From NCBI RefSeq assembly GCF_963966145.1, contig NC_091047.1, forward strand, positions 16,492,001 through 16,556,000: a stretch of 64,000 nucleotides of DNA. The letters are read 5' to 3'. Below are positions 25,623-36,752 of the stretch, piece by piece. This stretch comes from Tenebrio molitor (lineage: Eukaryota; Arthropoda; Insecta; Coleoptera; Tenebrionidae). The stretch's first letter is position 1. The number at the start of each line of letters is the position of its first letter. The position numbers and the translations under genes were made by a program. The notes beneath the pieces were generated by a model. It ran no database searches. It was not told where the DNA came from and saw only the letters and a list, made by a program, of their open reading frames with translations.

Positions 25623-25823
25623 CTATGATTTTCGTAAAAATTGTTCAACATACATTCCATTTTGGAGTAAACACGCGTCAACCCTGTTTAAAAAGGACCT
25701 TTGAACTTCGCGTAATGCCTCTGGCGTTATTTTGAGTTTTTCAATCGTAAGTACAGGAATTTGGTAGGCTCTTTCTTTTAATACGCCCCACAAGAAAAAA
25801 TCTAAAGGCGTTGCTAGAACCAC
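25623..25823 (-). pseudogene. Mariner-type transposase C-terminal relic
   Basis: The frame reads TPLDFFLWGVLKERAYQIPV, then TIEKLK, then RSFLNRVDACLLQNGMYVEQ. The PLDFFLWG block (followed in the family by the last catalytic Asp/Glu neighbourhood) and the closing CI..NG..FE region are characteristic of mariner/Tc1-related transposases. Only the C-terminal third is present, and no inverted ends were found around it. Confidence 0.7.
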
Positions 25824-25916
25824 ATACGTTGTTGTCTTGTTTATGTATTCAGATCCAACTTTTCCAACAATAAGGGTTAACTCATTTTGTAATAGTAATT
25901 AACGTTATAAGTCCGG

Positions 25917-26012
25917 GAACTCATAGTTTACAGTACGAGTTAGACGTTTAAGGACGAGACGACGAAGGAGCCGAGTCTTGAAACTCGAAACGTGTACTGT
26001 AAAAAGAGTTCA
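25917..26012. repeat. Hairpin locus
   Basis: Arms GAACTCATAGTTTACAGTAC and GTACTGTAAAAAGAGTTC pair imperfectly; the centre ACGAGACGACGAAGGAGCCG is CpG-bearing. Confidence 0.55.
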
Positions 26013-26033
26013 CGACGAATGTCGTTATGTATT

Positions 26034-26640
26034 TTATTTCATCCTGCCTCAAATTTCGTTTGAAAGAAACACTGAAATTAATTTCAAAATAATTCAACAA
26101 ATCTAGTCACATTTTTGGAACATGATTAGCAACGGCTTTTTGGCAATTGTTTATTTTGTTGAAATAATCTTGTGCGTCAAAATGACTTCTAAAGCAAATC
26201 CTCCAGAAATTGTAAGAAAATCTGCAGAAGCCTGTGCTGAATTAATACCTAGCAAGTCTGGTGAAAGGTATCAAAAACAATTCAGCCATTTTTGTAAATG
26301 GAAATCAGAAAATAATGTGAAGAAAATTACGGAAGAGGTTATGCTGGCTGGCCTATTTTTTAGATTTGGTTTAAATGGTTGTATTATTTTATTTGTGAAC
26401 TAACGTTTTTAGTCTGAGAAAGTAAGTGCATCTTCTTTTTGGCCGAAATAGTTAAATTGTTAATTTGCATTTAGATGTATTTTTGAATAAAACATTTCTT
26501 AAACCTAAATAATTGTTATTGCGATTGTTACTTTTGTGTTTCCAATAGCAACACTTAACCGGCGTCCGGCCGTTTTTTGCGTTTTCCCGGATTCAAACTG
26601 ATGACGTAAAGTATTGAAATTTGACACAGGATGAAATAAA
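26034..26640 (+). pseudogene. Crypton-like recombinase N-terminal fragment within inverted ends
   Basis: From 26182 the plus strand encodes MTSKANPPEIVRKSAEACAE, then LIPSKSGERYQKQFSHFCKW, then ITEEVMLAG before losing similarity. The LIP-SKS-RY...F..W pattern followed by a VLLAYF-like end is what I associate with the N-terminal SAM-like domain of Crypton-type tyrosine recombinases common in insect genomes; no search was possible. The catalytic domain is absent. The block is bounded by TTTCATCCTGCCTCAAATTT and an inverse (GAAATTTGACACAGGATGAA), odd for a Crypton, which should lack inverted ends. Confidence 0.5.
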
Positions 26641-27225
26641 AAATTTAAATAAATAAAAAATAAATATATGCCTGCGATTTGGATACCTCTGTAGATGCAG
26701 ATCCGCAGCTATCATGGCATTTTTACGACATAAATAAATAAATAATCGTATACCTTCTGGCTAAGGCCAAGTGCTAGATGTTTTCAGGTCGCGCAAGCGC
26801 CTCTAACATAACCTAAGGACCACTACTAAGTAGTAGCCGGGACCGACAGCTTTACATCTCCTCCGAAAGATGGTAGTGATTTGAAAAAACGACATAGATA
26901 CCCCATACTCTCGTGTCAAAAATAAATTACTCCCTAGAATTCGAACTCTTAGAGAAATCACGTTTTTCATGTTGTGTGTAACTAGAATTTTCAAAAGTAA
27001 TTTTGAATCCTTAAGGTTGGTTACTATGAATTGAGAGATTAAGTCCAACTAAATATGCCACTAGAAACCAAAATTGATTGTGCAACAAAAAAACATCCAT
27101 CACTTAGCGAGAAATAGTGCCATATGCAACTGTTACAAGGAATTCACTTCTTTAGAGTTAGGATATCTTTTGTTTGTCACCAGAAACCACATAGCCTCCA
27201 ACCTAACCAAATTTATGGCAACCTA

Positions 27226-27568
27226 AAGTGTGGTCGCTGAACAGATGGAGTAATAAAAAAAAGGGCGTTAGTTGCGCAGAACGATATACGCCGAAGCCTG
27301 TTTCACGATGAGGCAGGTTCTTTGCCATTTATCATTCTCATAAGAATGTGATATAGTTGATAGACTGAGAAAAATGTTGTATTCATTGACGTGCATATTT
27401 TCTCCCAACATAAACACGTGGTCAGACTGCCGAAGCGCGGTTAAAATTATTGAAACGACCTCAAGCAATTTTTGTGGATGATTTGAATAAGCCAATTGGA
27501 AGCTGCTGTTTAAAATACGCGGGCACTAGGGGGCGGTTTTTTACTCCATCTGTTCAGCGACCACACTT
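27226..27568. mobile_element. MITE, AAGTGTGGTCGCTGAACAG ends
   Basis: Inverted ends AAGTGTGGTCGCTGAACAGA, continuing TGGAGTA, with TA outside; 343 bp. A minus-strand open frame inside has no known relative. Confidence 0.85.
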
Positions 27569-27625
27569 TAGTAACGAATATCCCTAAATCATAGGGAGTA
27601 CCTAATTTATTTTTGGCAAGATTAT

Positions 27626-28496
27626 AATTGGCTTTGATCTTTGTCGTTATCTTTGTTTAACCAACTTAATTTACGATGTTGTTGTCTTTTAAAAAATACT
27701 TGTTATATAGTTGACTCTAATTGCAAAAAACCACTTGTCATTTGCAACAGCCTTTTTTCAATATTTCTGAACCAAATAAAGGCACAAAGGGACCAGCAAA
27801 TCATAGTTTAGATTGAATATTTTCCATATAAGTACAGTTTTAGAGTAATTTCAAAGGACTATGCCATAAAAACGCTGTTGCAAAGGCAAAGTGGTTTTTT
27901 GCAACTTGAGTCAACTATAGGTATTTTCACATTTGATGGCGGAAACAAAAGACTGAGAAATGTCACAAAATTGTATTGTCAGTGTCAAATTTCTCATAAA
28001 CGCTGTAAAAAGGAATGTTTAGGTAAATTTAAATTTTCGCTAAATAGATTGAAAAAATAAAAACCCGATCTTTAATTTTTGTCAGTGGTTCAAAAGGAAA
28101 AGTTATTCTCATACAGGGTGATCCAATTTCTTTTTAAATGCTCTAGCAACTTTATTTCTTGTCCGATTTCAATAAGCGATATATCAAATGAAAAGGCGTT
28201 TAAGGGACTATGAACTGCCATATAATATTTATTTTTTAAAGAAGCAGTTTAAGTGGGGTGATATTTAACTTCCTTATTTTAAATTGTGACATATGTTTTT
28301 CATTACTTCTTTTTATAGTCACTATTTTTCTAAACATTGCTGTATAAAAATATCTATGTTACATGTCCACTTTCCATAATAACAAGTGTTCATTTGAAAT
28401 GTTTATCAAGTTGGCTTTGACTTTATTTTTTAAAAGACAACAACATGGTAAATTAAGTTGGTTAGACAAAGATAGCGACAAAGATTAAAGCCAATT
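27626..28496. mobile_element. 871 bp element with about 70 bp inverted ends
   Basis: AATTGGCTTTGATCTTTGTC and the following 50 bases (CAACTTAATTTAC, CAACAACATGG/AT-type block, TTTTAAAAGACAAC) occur inverted at 28431-28496. A smaller MITE (27706-27919) sits immediately inside the left end, and a left-end-like CAGGGTGATCCAATTTC is at about 28116. Confidence 0.75.
27706..27919. mobile_element. MITE, TATAGTTGACTC ends, copy 1
   Basis: Ends TATAGTTGACTC and GAGTCAACTATA; the next block TTGCAAAAAACCACTT is also inverted at the right. The same family is at 61941-62152, and a partial copy at 63430-63459. Confidence 0.85.
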
Positions 28497-28812
28497 TGAT
28501 GAACTTTTCAATTGAAGACGTGTTAGTTCATAACTAAGTTTTAGGAAAACTGTCAAGACAAAGTTGACAATTTTCAGAGCAATGGAATGGTGGATTATTG
28601 TTTTAATTTTTTTAAATTACAGATCTAGTGAATGCTGCAATTAGTATTTTTGGTTGCATCAAAGACCATTTCAGAAATAAGCCACAATTGATTCATACTG
28701 TATTTTTTATTGAAACAAAAAAACCGGGCGGTTAAAAAAATAAATGTTGTCCATTGAACAAAACTTCCTTGTAGACGATGTTTTTTGTAAAAACTCTTTC
28801 ATCGTTATACCG

Positions 28813-29258
28813 TTATATTTTATATTGGGAAATATAAAATCTCAAACCATTGAATGAACGAACTCTACTTGCTGCGACATACAATAATTGACCATGTGTA
28901 AAAACTGGCTGCCTCAATAAAATTCCAATTTTTTCGAATGTTTGTTTTTGAAACTTATTTGTTGTTGTCGCAAATGCAGGTATAATTAGAAATTAAGTTC
29001 TTTGAAAGTTAAATGGTAAAATAGGAACATGATTGTTAAATTTATACCTGAAATCAAAATTCTCTTATTGCGTGCAGTTGCAGTAAAAATTTCGTAATCA
29101 ATAGCATTACGATGCATAAACTTGATGCGCATTATTGTTCCATTGACTAATGCTTCCATTGTATTTAAGTTTCTAACGATGCAATTAACTTTCAAATCTA
29201 ACTTATGTGGTGGCAAACCACTAATAGTCAAAGAATTTTTTATTTCACTCCAAAGATT
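28813..29258 (-). pseudogene. Helitron helicase C-terminal relic
   Basis: On the minus strand: SGLPPHKLDLKVNCIVRNLN, then EALVNGT, then, after a frameshift near 28985, ATTTNKFQKQTFEKIGILLR followed by QPVFTHGQLLYVAASRVRSF. These are the last motifs of the Pif1-like helicase of Helitron rolling-circle transposons (NLNP..GLCNGT and the NKSQGQT...HGQLYVA.SRV region). Frameshifts and loss of everything upstream make it non-functional. Neither Helitron terminus could be placed. Confidence 0.82.
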
Positions 29259-30481
29259 TCTTTTTTTTAGAAATAATCTAAATAAACTCTCTTGGAGTGG
29301 ATTTCACTGCGGGGGGATTAAGCATAGATGATAGTAGCGTTTTTTAACTTTTTTTTTGTATTTTTGGTATGTAAGTGTTACTTGTGATATCTACATTATT
29401 CTTTTCAGAATAAAAATCTTTATCAAAATTGTTAAAAAAATTATGTGTTCGCATTTGAAAAAAAATATTTTGACAGTTTAGCATTGAAGCCCTTGGGGCT
29501 ATATGTAGGTTTATTAGGGCTCTTTGTAGCATATTCAGAACCATTTAATTTGGTGTATAAATAGTTAAAATCTTCCGATAAATAAGGGCGTTATGGACCC
29601 GTCTTTTTTTTTGGGGACACCTGTATATTATACTTAAATTTTTACCTTTCTGCACTCTTTCTCCATATAAACTTTAACTATGCCAAATCTCACACTCCTC
29701 CGTGCGCACAATTTGCTTAAAAAGGGATATAAAGTTTTTCCTTCACGTATACGGTGTGGAAACTTTAACTGGAATAAAATTCATGACTTGGACATGGACG
29801 ATTTTTATTTTTCCTTGCCCACATTTTGGTGGACATGGTTTTTGCATATCTCCTCCCGGAAGTGTGCAACCCCCTTTTTTTTTCAAATGTAAGGGTATTC
29901 GCAAGGAATACAATGCACTACTTCTTTCCTGAATATTTTCAAAGCCTACGTGCTAAAAAATAAAAACCAACTTTAGGTATAAGTTCAATTCTACATATTA
30001 TCCGTTCACTTGACATCCGCAATGTCAGGTTGACAAGCTGTTGGTAATATTTCAAATCCCTACTATACTAACTTGATAATTTACGTAAAATAATGTTGCC
30101 ACATTTGAAAGGCATATGAGTCATTTATCTATTGCTGATGTTCCTCAAACAATTATTTCTCTTGCCGCGTCCGATTCAGGATCAGAATTGGAGTTCTATT
30201 CTGAGGAAGATTTAGATGCAATACCTTAAACAGCGTTAAATAAAATAATTTGAAACACCAGTTTATAACCCAACTTCTTCTATCTGACTGTAACAATTTA
30301 TTTATCACTAGATTTAATGTACTATGGGGACAAAAAATTTTGAACGATCAAATTTTGGCATATCAAAAAATGTCAATGTAAGCTGTCCTTTACTGTTATT
30401 ATGACGTTTATAAATTAAATCGAAAAATTGACGGTTTGAAGTAAACGTCTCTCAAGTTTATAATAATAGTTTAGTGATACA

Positions 30482-30700
30482 ATGCCAGCCGTATCTGAAT
30501 TTACTAAAGCCAAAATAGTAACCCTTCACCAGAGGGGTATGTCGTATGGGCAAATTTCGACGAATTTAGGGTTATCGAAGGGCACTATCCATGCCATTAT
30601 GCGAAAGTGGGAACACACTGGGACGGTGGTTCGGCGTCCAGGTTCTGGAAGAAGGCGGGTGTCTTCCGTGGAACAGAACGAGGCACCTCCGAACTATCAC
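30482..30700 (+). pseudogene. Tc1 transposase N-terminal HTH, truncated
   Basis: MPAVSEFTKAKIVTLHQRGM, then SYGQISTNLGLSKGTIHAIM, then RKWEHTGTVVRRPGSGRRR is the paired-type helix-turn-helix and GRPR-like hook of Tc1 transposases that binds the inverted ends. The frame continues only to 30817 in unrelated sequence, without the DDE domain, so it is an internal-deletion product. Confidence 0.85.
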
Positions 30701-31034
30701 CGAAATCTGTGCCTGTCCATGAGGAATAGATTGCTCTTGGTTGTATGTACAACAAAATGGAGCAATGATCAAACATTGACTTCTTCAGTTTTAGTTGTAA
30801 AGTTTTTTTTATTTTAAACTTTTAATTTTAAGTTTAATAAATAAATGTTATAATTTGTTAGTATTGTGGATTGATCTGTACTTTGAATTTTTTGATATTT
30901 GCCTACCAAAATACAACCTGTTGGGTCGTTCTGTCTTGACGTATATAAATAGAATTAAATTTGGTTTTATCTATGATGAAGACATTCCCGATTTTGTGTT
31001 GATGCTAAACTTCTAAGAACTAGATAGGTATGTA

Positions 31035-31280
31035 CTGTCGCGAGCAATAAATTTTGGTCGTCAATGTCATTTCAAAATTTGGTTAGATTGTCACAAATTT
31101 AAAAAATTTCCCTGCCTGATTATGCGCATGTCAACAAAGTGTCAAAAAAAAGAGAAAAAATGACAATTAATGTCATACAACATGATGATAGGTTATGATA
31201 TTTACGACTGTTTTACAATGCAGCATTTTCGAATGCGTCAAAGAATGACCTTGACGACCAAAATTTATTGCTCGCGACTG
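31035..31280. mobile_element. MITE, CTGTCGCGAGCAATAAATTT ends, copy 1
   Basis: Inverted ends CTGTCGCGAGCAATAAATTT, TA outside, 246 bp, inserted in the Tc1 remnant. Relatives are at 62291-62525 and 63012-63274. Confidence 0.88.
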
Positions 31281-31594
31281 TACGTATCTACATTCTACAC
31301 CACTCGATAGCCTAGGGGCTGCAGCGACTTTCGCAATTTCGACGGCAAAGACGAAACGATTAAGATTCATCCACGTTCACCATTCGTAAGCCAACATAGG
31401 TACACCAAAATTTTTGTGTTAATCTATGATTGACTAATCTGTCACTGGTGACATGACAAGAAAGGCAAAAATAAAAAATGAGGTTAGTTGACCATAAAGC
31501 CAGATTTACATTTATATGTCAAAGGAATAACAAGTCGTTCCAAATTTTTTGTCCGCCATAGTACACTCAAAAGAAAAGTCGAAATTTTGATGTA

Positions 31595-31803
31595 CGGTCG
31601 GTGGACTAATAAAACTGGGACACTTAAAATTTAATCTATGTAAATCAGACCATTGAATTGTCAATATATTTGTCAGTGTCTATATAATATGTCATACCAA
31701 AGTTAACCTATTTGTGATAAAGCAGTAATTAAACGATGCAAATTTGTAAATTTTGACTTATGTGATTGTCATTTTTGTCCCAGTTTTATTTGTCCATCGA
31801 CTG
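31595..31803. mobile_element. MITE, CGGTCGGTGGACTAATAAAA ends
   Basis: CGGTCGGTGGACTAATAAAA at the left is matched by TTTTATTTGTCCATCGACTG at the right, TA outside; 209 bp. It starts only about 33 bp after the Tc1 remnant. Confidence 0.82.
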
Positions 31804-32864
31804 TACATTCGACCAATTTGAATAAAAAATGATACTGACAGTGCGGATGTCAGGTGAACGGATAATAGGTACAGTTGCGGCCGTTGAAAACTCAGACACT
31901 TTGACAATGCCATAATGCCAAACTTTCGGCTTTGTAAATGGGATTGAAAGTGACGTTTCTCAAAATGTCACTCAAACATTATCCACATTAATTTTTCTCG
32001 CAATGGCTCTTATACTCACACCGTCCCTCAGTCAAACACATTTTTGTAAATCAGATTCCCTATGTCGAAGTTATGAATTTTATTCCAGTTAAAGTTTCCA
32101 CACTGTATAGATAGCAAGCTTTTATTTGACAAGTCATCTAATTCATCTACGACTCCATTTTATTTTTCACAGCCAACTGGACTCCAAGTCTTTTCCGATT
32201 TTAAATACCTTTCTCGTTAGCGTATAAGACGACGTTTGGAAAATATGAAAAACACTTCTAAATCAGGAATCGTCGCATACACGCTAAATATTAAAAGGCC
32301 AGTACATATTTTCCTTCATTGAATTATAATGTATTATTTATGTATTATAAGCATAAGAGAGTCGTACTTTTTTATTGAAAAATAAATATAACGTAAATTT
32401 ATTTTAAAATATGTAAAAAATGTCAATATTGCACGAATGATGATTGTTAAAAACTTATTTTACATATTTAGGTGGGAAGTTGGACGGTCCGGTCCGGTCG
32501 TCCTATACGACCCATGAGCTGAACACATGGAATGTCGCCTGAAATTTGGACATCGTTTCTTCAAAGGAAATTACGAAAATATTGAAAACTTTCTCGCAAA
32601 ATGCCAACTTCGTAAAATTTAACATAAAATTTGCAAATTTTGACAATTTCTTTGTTAGGAAGGAGCAACCGTTGAGTTTGCGTAAAATTTTTAATTAAGA
32701 AGTGCGGGAAAGGGAAGTCGTTTGAAGTGTGTACCTAAAGTTAGCATCTTGCACAAACAACAGTCGCTTTCACATGACGTCCTCGGTGATGGGACACTGC
32801 GCTAAAGGATTTGCGGCCAAATATTTAGCGGGAAGTGATGTTTATGTGAAGGATGAAGACGTAC

Positions 32865-33605
32865 CGTTGGCATGAGCTGATCTGTGCTCCTAACCCTCGT
32901 CACTTTGTTTTTGTAGATGAGTTTCTTAACTAGCCTCTCCATGGGCTGATTCCATTTCATGAAGCTGACGTAGGCGATGTAGAAGGTGAACAGTACCAAT
33001 GCCTCGTACCAGTAAATATGATTATCCCTAAAGAAGATGATGAGCGTGATGAGACTAAGCGAGTAAAAGAAGCAGTCTCTGAAGAGGGGCCACCAGGTGA
33101 GTGAGAGCACGGTCTTGGAGAAGATCGCGCACATTCCTATGACGAAAAGGATGTTGAAGACGGCGGAGCCGACGATGGTGCCGATGCCGACGTCGTCGAA
33201 AGAGACGAAGACGCCGATCACGCTGGTGAAGAGCTCGGGGGCCGAGCCCCCCGCAGCCATGAACGTCGCCCCGGCCACGTCGTCCTGGATGGCGAACTTC
33301 TCGATGATGACGTCGAGCGCCGGGACGAAGAACTCGTCGCAGACGATGGCCAGAGCGACGAACATGTAGACGACGCCTAGGATGTGGAGAACGATGGCGC
33401 CGCTGCGGAGCTGTTCTCCGGTGAACAGGTCCTTGGGGAAGAGCGGGTCCCCCTTGCGGTGCTTGGGCTCGAGTGTCGAGGTTTCGGGGTAGGGCGTCGA
33501 CGTCACGTTGTCCTCTTGGAGCTCGTCTTCGGCGAGCGCCTGGGCGCGGGCGCCCTGCAGCAGCGCGAGCAGCACGCAGAGGAGCGCGACGCGGCAGCTG
33601 GTCAT
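32865..33605 (-). CDS. Sodium/potassium/calcium exchanger (NCKX, SLC24 family), first coding exon
   Basis: The protein would use Na and K gradients to extrude Ca across the plasma membrane. The 247-codon exon starts with a signal peptide (MTSCRVALLCVLLALLQG, then ARAQ), a short extracellular part with an NVT glycosylation site, then the first transporter half. The alpha-1 repeat is complete: ATFMAAGGSAPELFTS followed by GIGTIVGSAVFNILFVIG. More membrane segments lead to the cytoplasmic loop (KNKVTRVRSTDQLMPT). The exon ends in a good donor (ACG then GTACGTC). ATG at 33605 has A at -3 and starts the signal peptide, so it is preferred over the in-frame ATG at 33920. The second half (alpha-2, with SIPDLITS) was not found. 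It is more GC-rich than its surroundings, like the EAAT exons. Confidence 0.93.
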
Positions 33606-34028
33606 TGTGGCGGCAAAAGACGACCACTCGACGAGGTCATTGCCACAGCGAGGCCGGGCGCGGACTGGACCACCGTTCGATACCGAGGAGGACCGCGCAG
33701 TCTGCGCTAGTGCGGTGCACCACCCGGCGCGCGCCCGCCGCGCCACCACCACCACGACACGGGCAAAGGGGTGGCTTCCGCCACCGACGACGAAGGCTAC
33801 GGATTCAGTTTTGAACGCCGATTCGCAATTCCCTTCGTCCGTCAAAAACGAAACAAGATTCTTAAAAGTGGGATGCCGAAAATCTAAATCTGAATTTCCC
33901 ACAGGAATCTGTTGTTCCACTTTTAAGGTTATCTACTCATGTTATGCGGCAGCGATTCACCTCGTGGAGTTCTCGGTCGAAGATCGAATCTAACCAAATA
34001 TACAACAAAGTTGAAAGGGGCACAGATA

Positions 34029-34894
34029 CAGGATTATTCACGAGAGGGGTACTTCTGAACTTTTTTGCGGCAACCAACAATACCAATGCCACCAACTACA
34101 AAATCAAATATTCTTTTATACAGTGTGGAATAAAATGATTTACATCTAGTTACCTTTGGAATTTTTGCACATCTAAATTTTCCTGTACCGCTCTACTTTT
34201 TTTTTGAAGTGCCGAACTATTAGTTCTGTCAATAAATGTCATCAATCGAATTGACAATTGTTACAATCTACTAAATTGAATTAACAAACGTTGGTGGCCA
34301 CTTTCAACACTAGCTGTGACTTGCTTTTGTTAGCTCCTTTTTAATTTCAATCTCTACTTTGCATTCATATCATCCCTTCGCAATAAATCACATTTGGAAT
34401 TTTGGAATATTTTGAGGTTAGGCTTTCTTTCTTTGTAGAGCGGCATTTCGTATTTTTACAAGGGTAATGCAAAGGTAACTAGATGTAAATCATTTTATTC
34501 CATACTGTATATTTTTTATATACATATTTCTTTTAAATTAGAACTCAAAGTATGTAAGTTGGATAGATTTGCGAGATGTGTCAGATTGACAGATAACCTG
34601 TATTTAATCAAAATTCAACAAAAAAATTAACAAATTAAGTGAATGTAAAAGGTGTTCGACGTATCCACAGCGGCGACAGCATTCCTTTCACACCCTCGAC
34701 AAATGAGGATCATGTCAGTTTTTTCGTCATTATTGTAAAAATACATTTTTCGAATTGACAAGATTTTTTTATGTAATATCAAAGATACAAGACTAAGAGC
34801 CATCGTGGATTCAGTTATAATTATTTTCAAAATTTGAAATCATAAAATTGTTGCAATATGTATAATGGGTTGCGGCAAAAAAAAATTAGAAGTA
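34029..34894. mobile_element. MITE, CAGGRTTATTCACGAGAG family, interrupted copy
   Basis: Same family as 20065-20525. It is split by a MITE at 34121-34507, and its right end is cut off at AGAAGTA, where another element with end CAGTTCGAGACACGGAATTT begins (34895 onward, to about 35105). Confidence 0.82.
34121..34507. mobile_element. Nested MITE, CAGTGTGGAATAAAATGATT ends
   Basis: Long, nearly perfect inverted ends CAGTGTGGAATAAAATGATT, continuing TACATCTAGTTACCTTT, TA outside, 387 bp. It sits within the MITE of 34029-34894. The high identity of the ends suggests recent insertion. Confidence 0.9.
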
Positions 34895-35132
34895 CAGTTC
34901 GAGACACGGAATTTGGGGCATCTCTGTCAATATACTGTCAAAAAATGTAAAATAGGCTTTACATTATTAACCTCAATGACTGACGTGGGCAGAAAATACA
35001 TTTCAAAATTTGACTTTTGAATGTCATGTTGACAATAAAGAGTGATTTACATCGCAATTTTTTGAAGTGACAGAAAAATGATGCCCGAAACTAAAGGGAA
35101 ACATGCCTTTAACAGTTATTTACTTGCCTATA

Positions 35133-35296
35133 CAGGGTAATTCACGAATAGTGTCTGATTTAGCACCTTTATACTTCGCTGTTTTTCAATTTTAATAAAA
35201 TTTTGTGATCATAGTAATCCGATTTCAGAAAAATGAAACAATAGTGTCAATCAAATGTGTGAAAATTAAGTCGGACACTATTTGTGAATCACCTTG
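35133..35296. mobile_element. MITE, CAGGGTAATTCACGAATAGT ends
   Basis: CAGGGTAATTCACGAATAGT at the left and ACTATTTGTGAATCACCTTG at the right, TA outside; 164 bp. Confidence 0.82.
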
Positions 35297-35647
35297 TAGA
35301 TTGACAAGATAGACTATAGTATCTGTTCATGTTGGAATGAACATCAGTGGTGCAAATGACCTGACCTGTTACTATGACAACTCATATGAAAGTTAATGCC
35401 AAATGTGTGCCATTTGCACATACAACTCAAATTTGGACAAAAAATGTATAAAATATGTACACTTTGCCCCGATAGGTACGAATACTCGTTTCCCACTTTG
35501 TTAACAAACACAGCAAGATCAATTGCAGAATCCACTTCGGTTGTTTTGAAAACAAAATAAAAGAATTGTTTTGGATGACGGCAGACCTGTTACAATTTAT
35601 GACAATACAAACTGCTATGTAATTGTTCACTTTAACTACTTCTGCAC

Positions 35648-35773
35648 TTTTCGCGTTTTTTCTGGCTAGACAGCCTCAGGGCGTCCTCCTAGATCGTTTC
35701 CCACCATTCAAACCTTGTGAAAATGCCTTTTTCCCACTCTTGTTGTGTTTCAAGGTCGCGCCAATGTTTTAGT
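35648..35773 (-). pseudogene. Unassigned protein remnant
   Basis: The minus strand reads HWRDLETQQEWEKGIFTRFE, then WWETI, a TAG stop, then EDALRLSSQKKREK. Amino-acid composition is protein-like across the single stop, which suggests a decayed coding piece, perhaps of a mobile element. I do not recognise the family. Confidence 0.35.
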
Positions 35774-36752
35774 ATAACTAAAGGGTAAGGAAAATTCACA
35801 TAACACGTAAAACCAACAACAAAACAATGCACAAACATAAGTAGAATCGAGCGGTGTATGACTTAAAATCTGGCAACAGTGCGCGCTCAGTGGCGCCCCC
35901 AACGCCCCAACGGTAGCCGAAATCGCCAATAGCATAAACATAACTAACATAACCAAAAATATTTTTAATGTCGTCTTAACTTAAAAAATCCTGTCAGCCC
36001 CAATTACGAGATAAAAAACACCAATACTTTTCAACTGTTTCATTGCCAACAGACTCAGTCATTGTTGATCACACTGTAGTACCTAGCGCACGTAAAATTT
36101 GAAATTTATCCTGCAAGCAGTAACATTTTTGCCCTGAAATTTACTCTAATTAATGTATTCTAGTGCATTTTGTACTGGGTTACAAAGTTTAAAATTTAAA
36201 ATTTTTCAATCCCTCATTGGACGAAGGTATCTATTAAATATGTTTGGCAAGTATGTACGTATTTAATTTAGCGTTTAATTACGGATTTGTGAAAACCTAG
36301 ATAGAATTCCTAGGCAAGATACAAATTAATTGAAATGTTAATTGCAAGTCATGAAATTATTAAACAACAATTCAGAGACTCAATGATGAGTTGTTTATGT
36401 CCACCGTCTAGTGGTCATAAAAATGCTAACAAAGAGGTCTTCGCTCACAAACAAGTACACGGCGATGCTGGCACTGTAGCTTATGCTGCTATGTCGCTGA
36501 GTCAGAATCCATACGCTGATATCTGGTGGTTTCAACTTTATCTGAGTCATTTTTGGAATCGATTTGTTGTTTTGCTTTCTCAACGTGATTACCCTACCAA
36601 GATTAGTCTCATACTTAAGAATTAATACACACTTAAATAAGAGTAATCTTGCGTTGTTAAATAACATCAGAATTTGATTTAGATTGTCCTCAACATTTAA
36701 TCTTGGAGGATGTATACAAATATTAGTGAAATATCAATGCATGATGAAAATA

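Larger units (their letters stand above)
30322..31561 (+). mobile_element. 1.24 kb Tc1-like transposon remnant
   Basis: Left end CTATGGGGACAAAAAATTTT, right end inverse (AAATTTTTTGTCCGCCATAG), TA on both sides. It contains the start of a Tc1 transposase (30482-30700) and a later MITE (31035-31280). The relic is too short for the usual 340-residue transposase. Confidence 0.78.

Noticed and set aside
28680..28760. Helitron 3' terminus (AACCGCCCGGTT hairpin)
   Set aside because: The required CTRR end next to the hairpin is not present in a convincing position.
33055..33993. Long open frames in other frames and on the plus strand over the NCKX exon
   Set aside because: They are shadows of a GC-rich coding exon; only the minus frame with signal peptide and alpha-1 repeat matches a family.
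36335..36625. 96-residue plus-strand frame
   Set aside because: No recognised domain, no splice context, and an equally open frame on the other strand; probably chance or old repeat.
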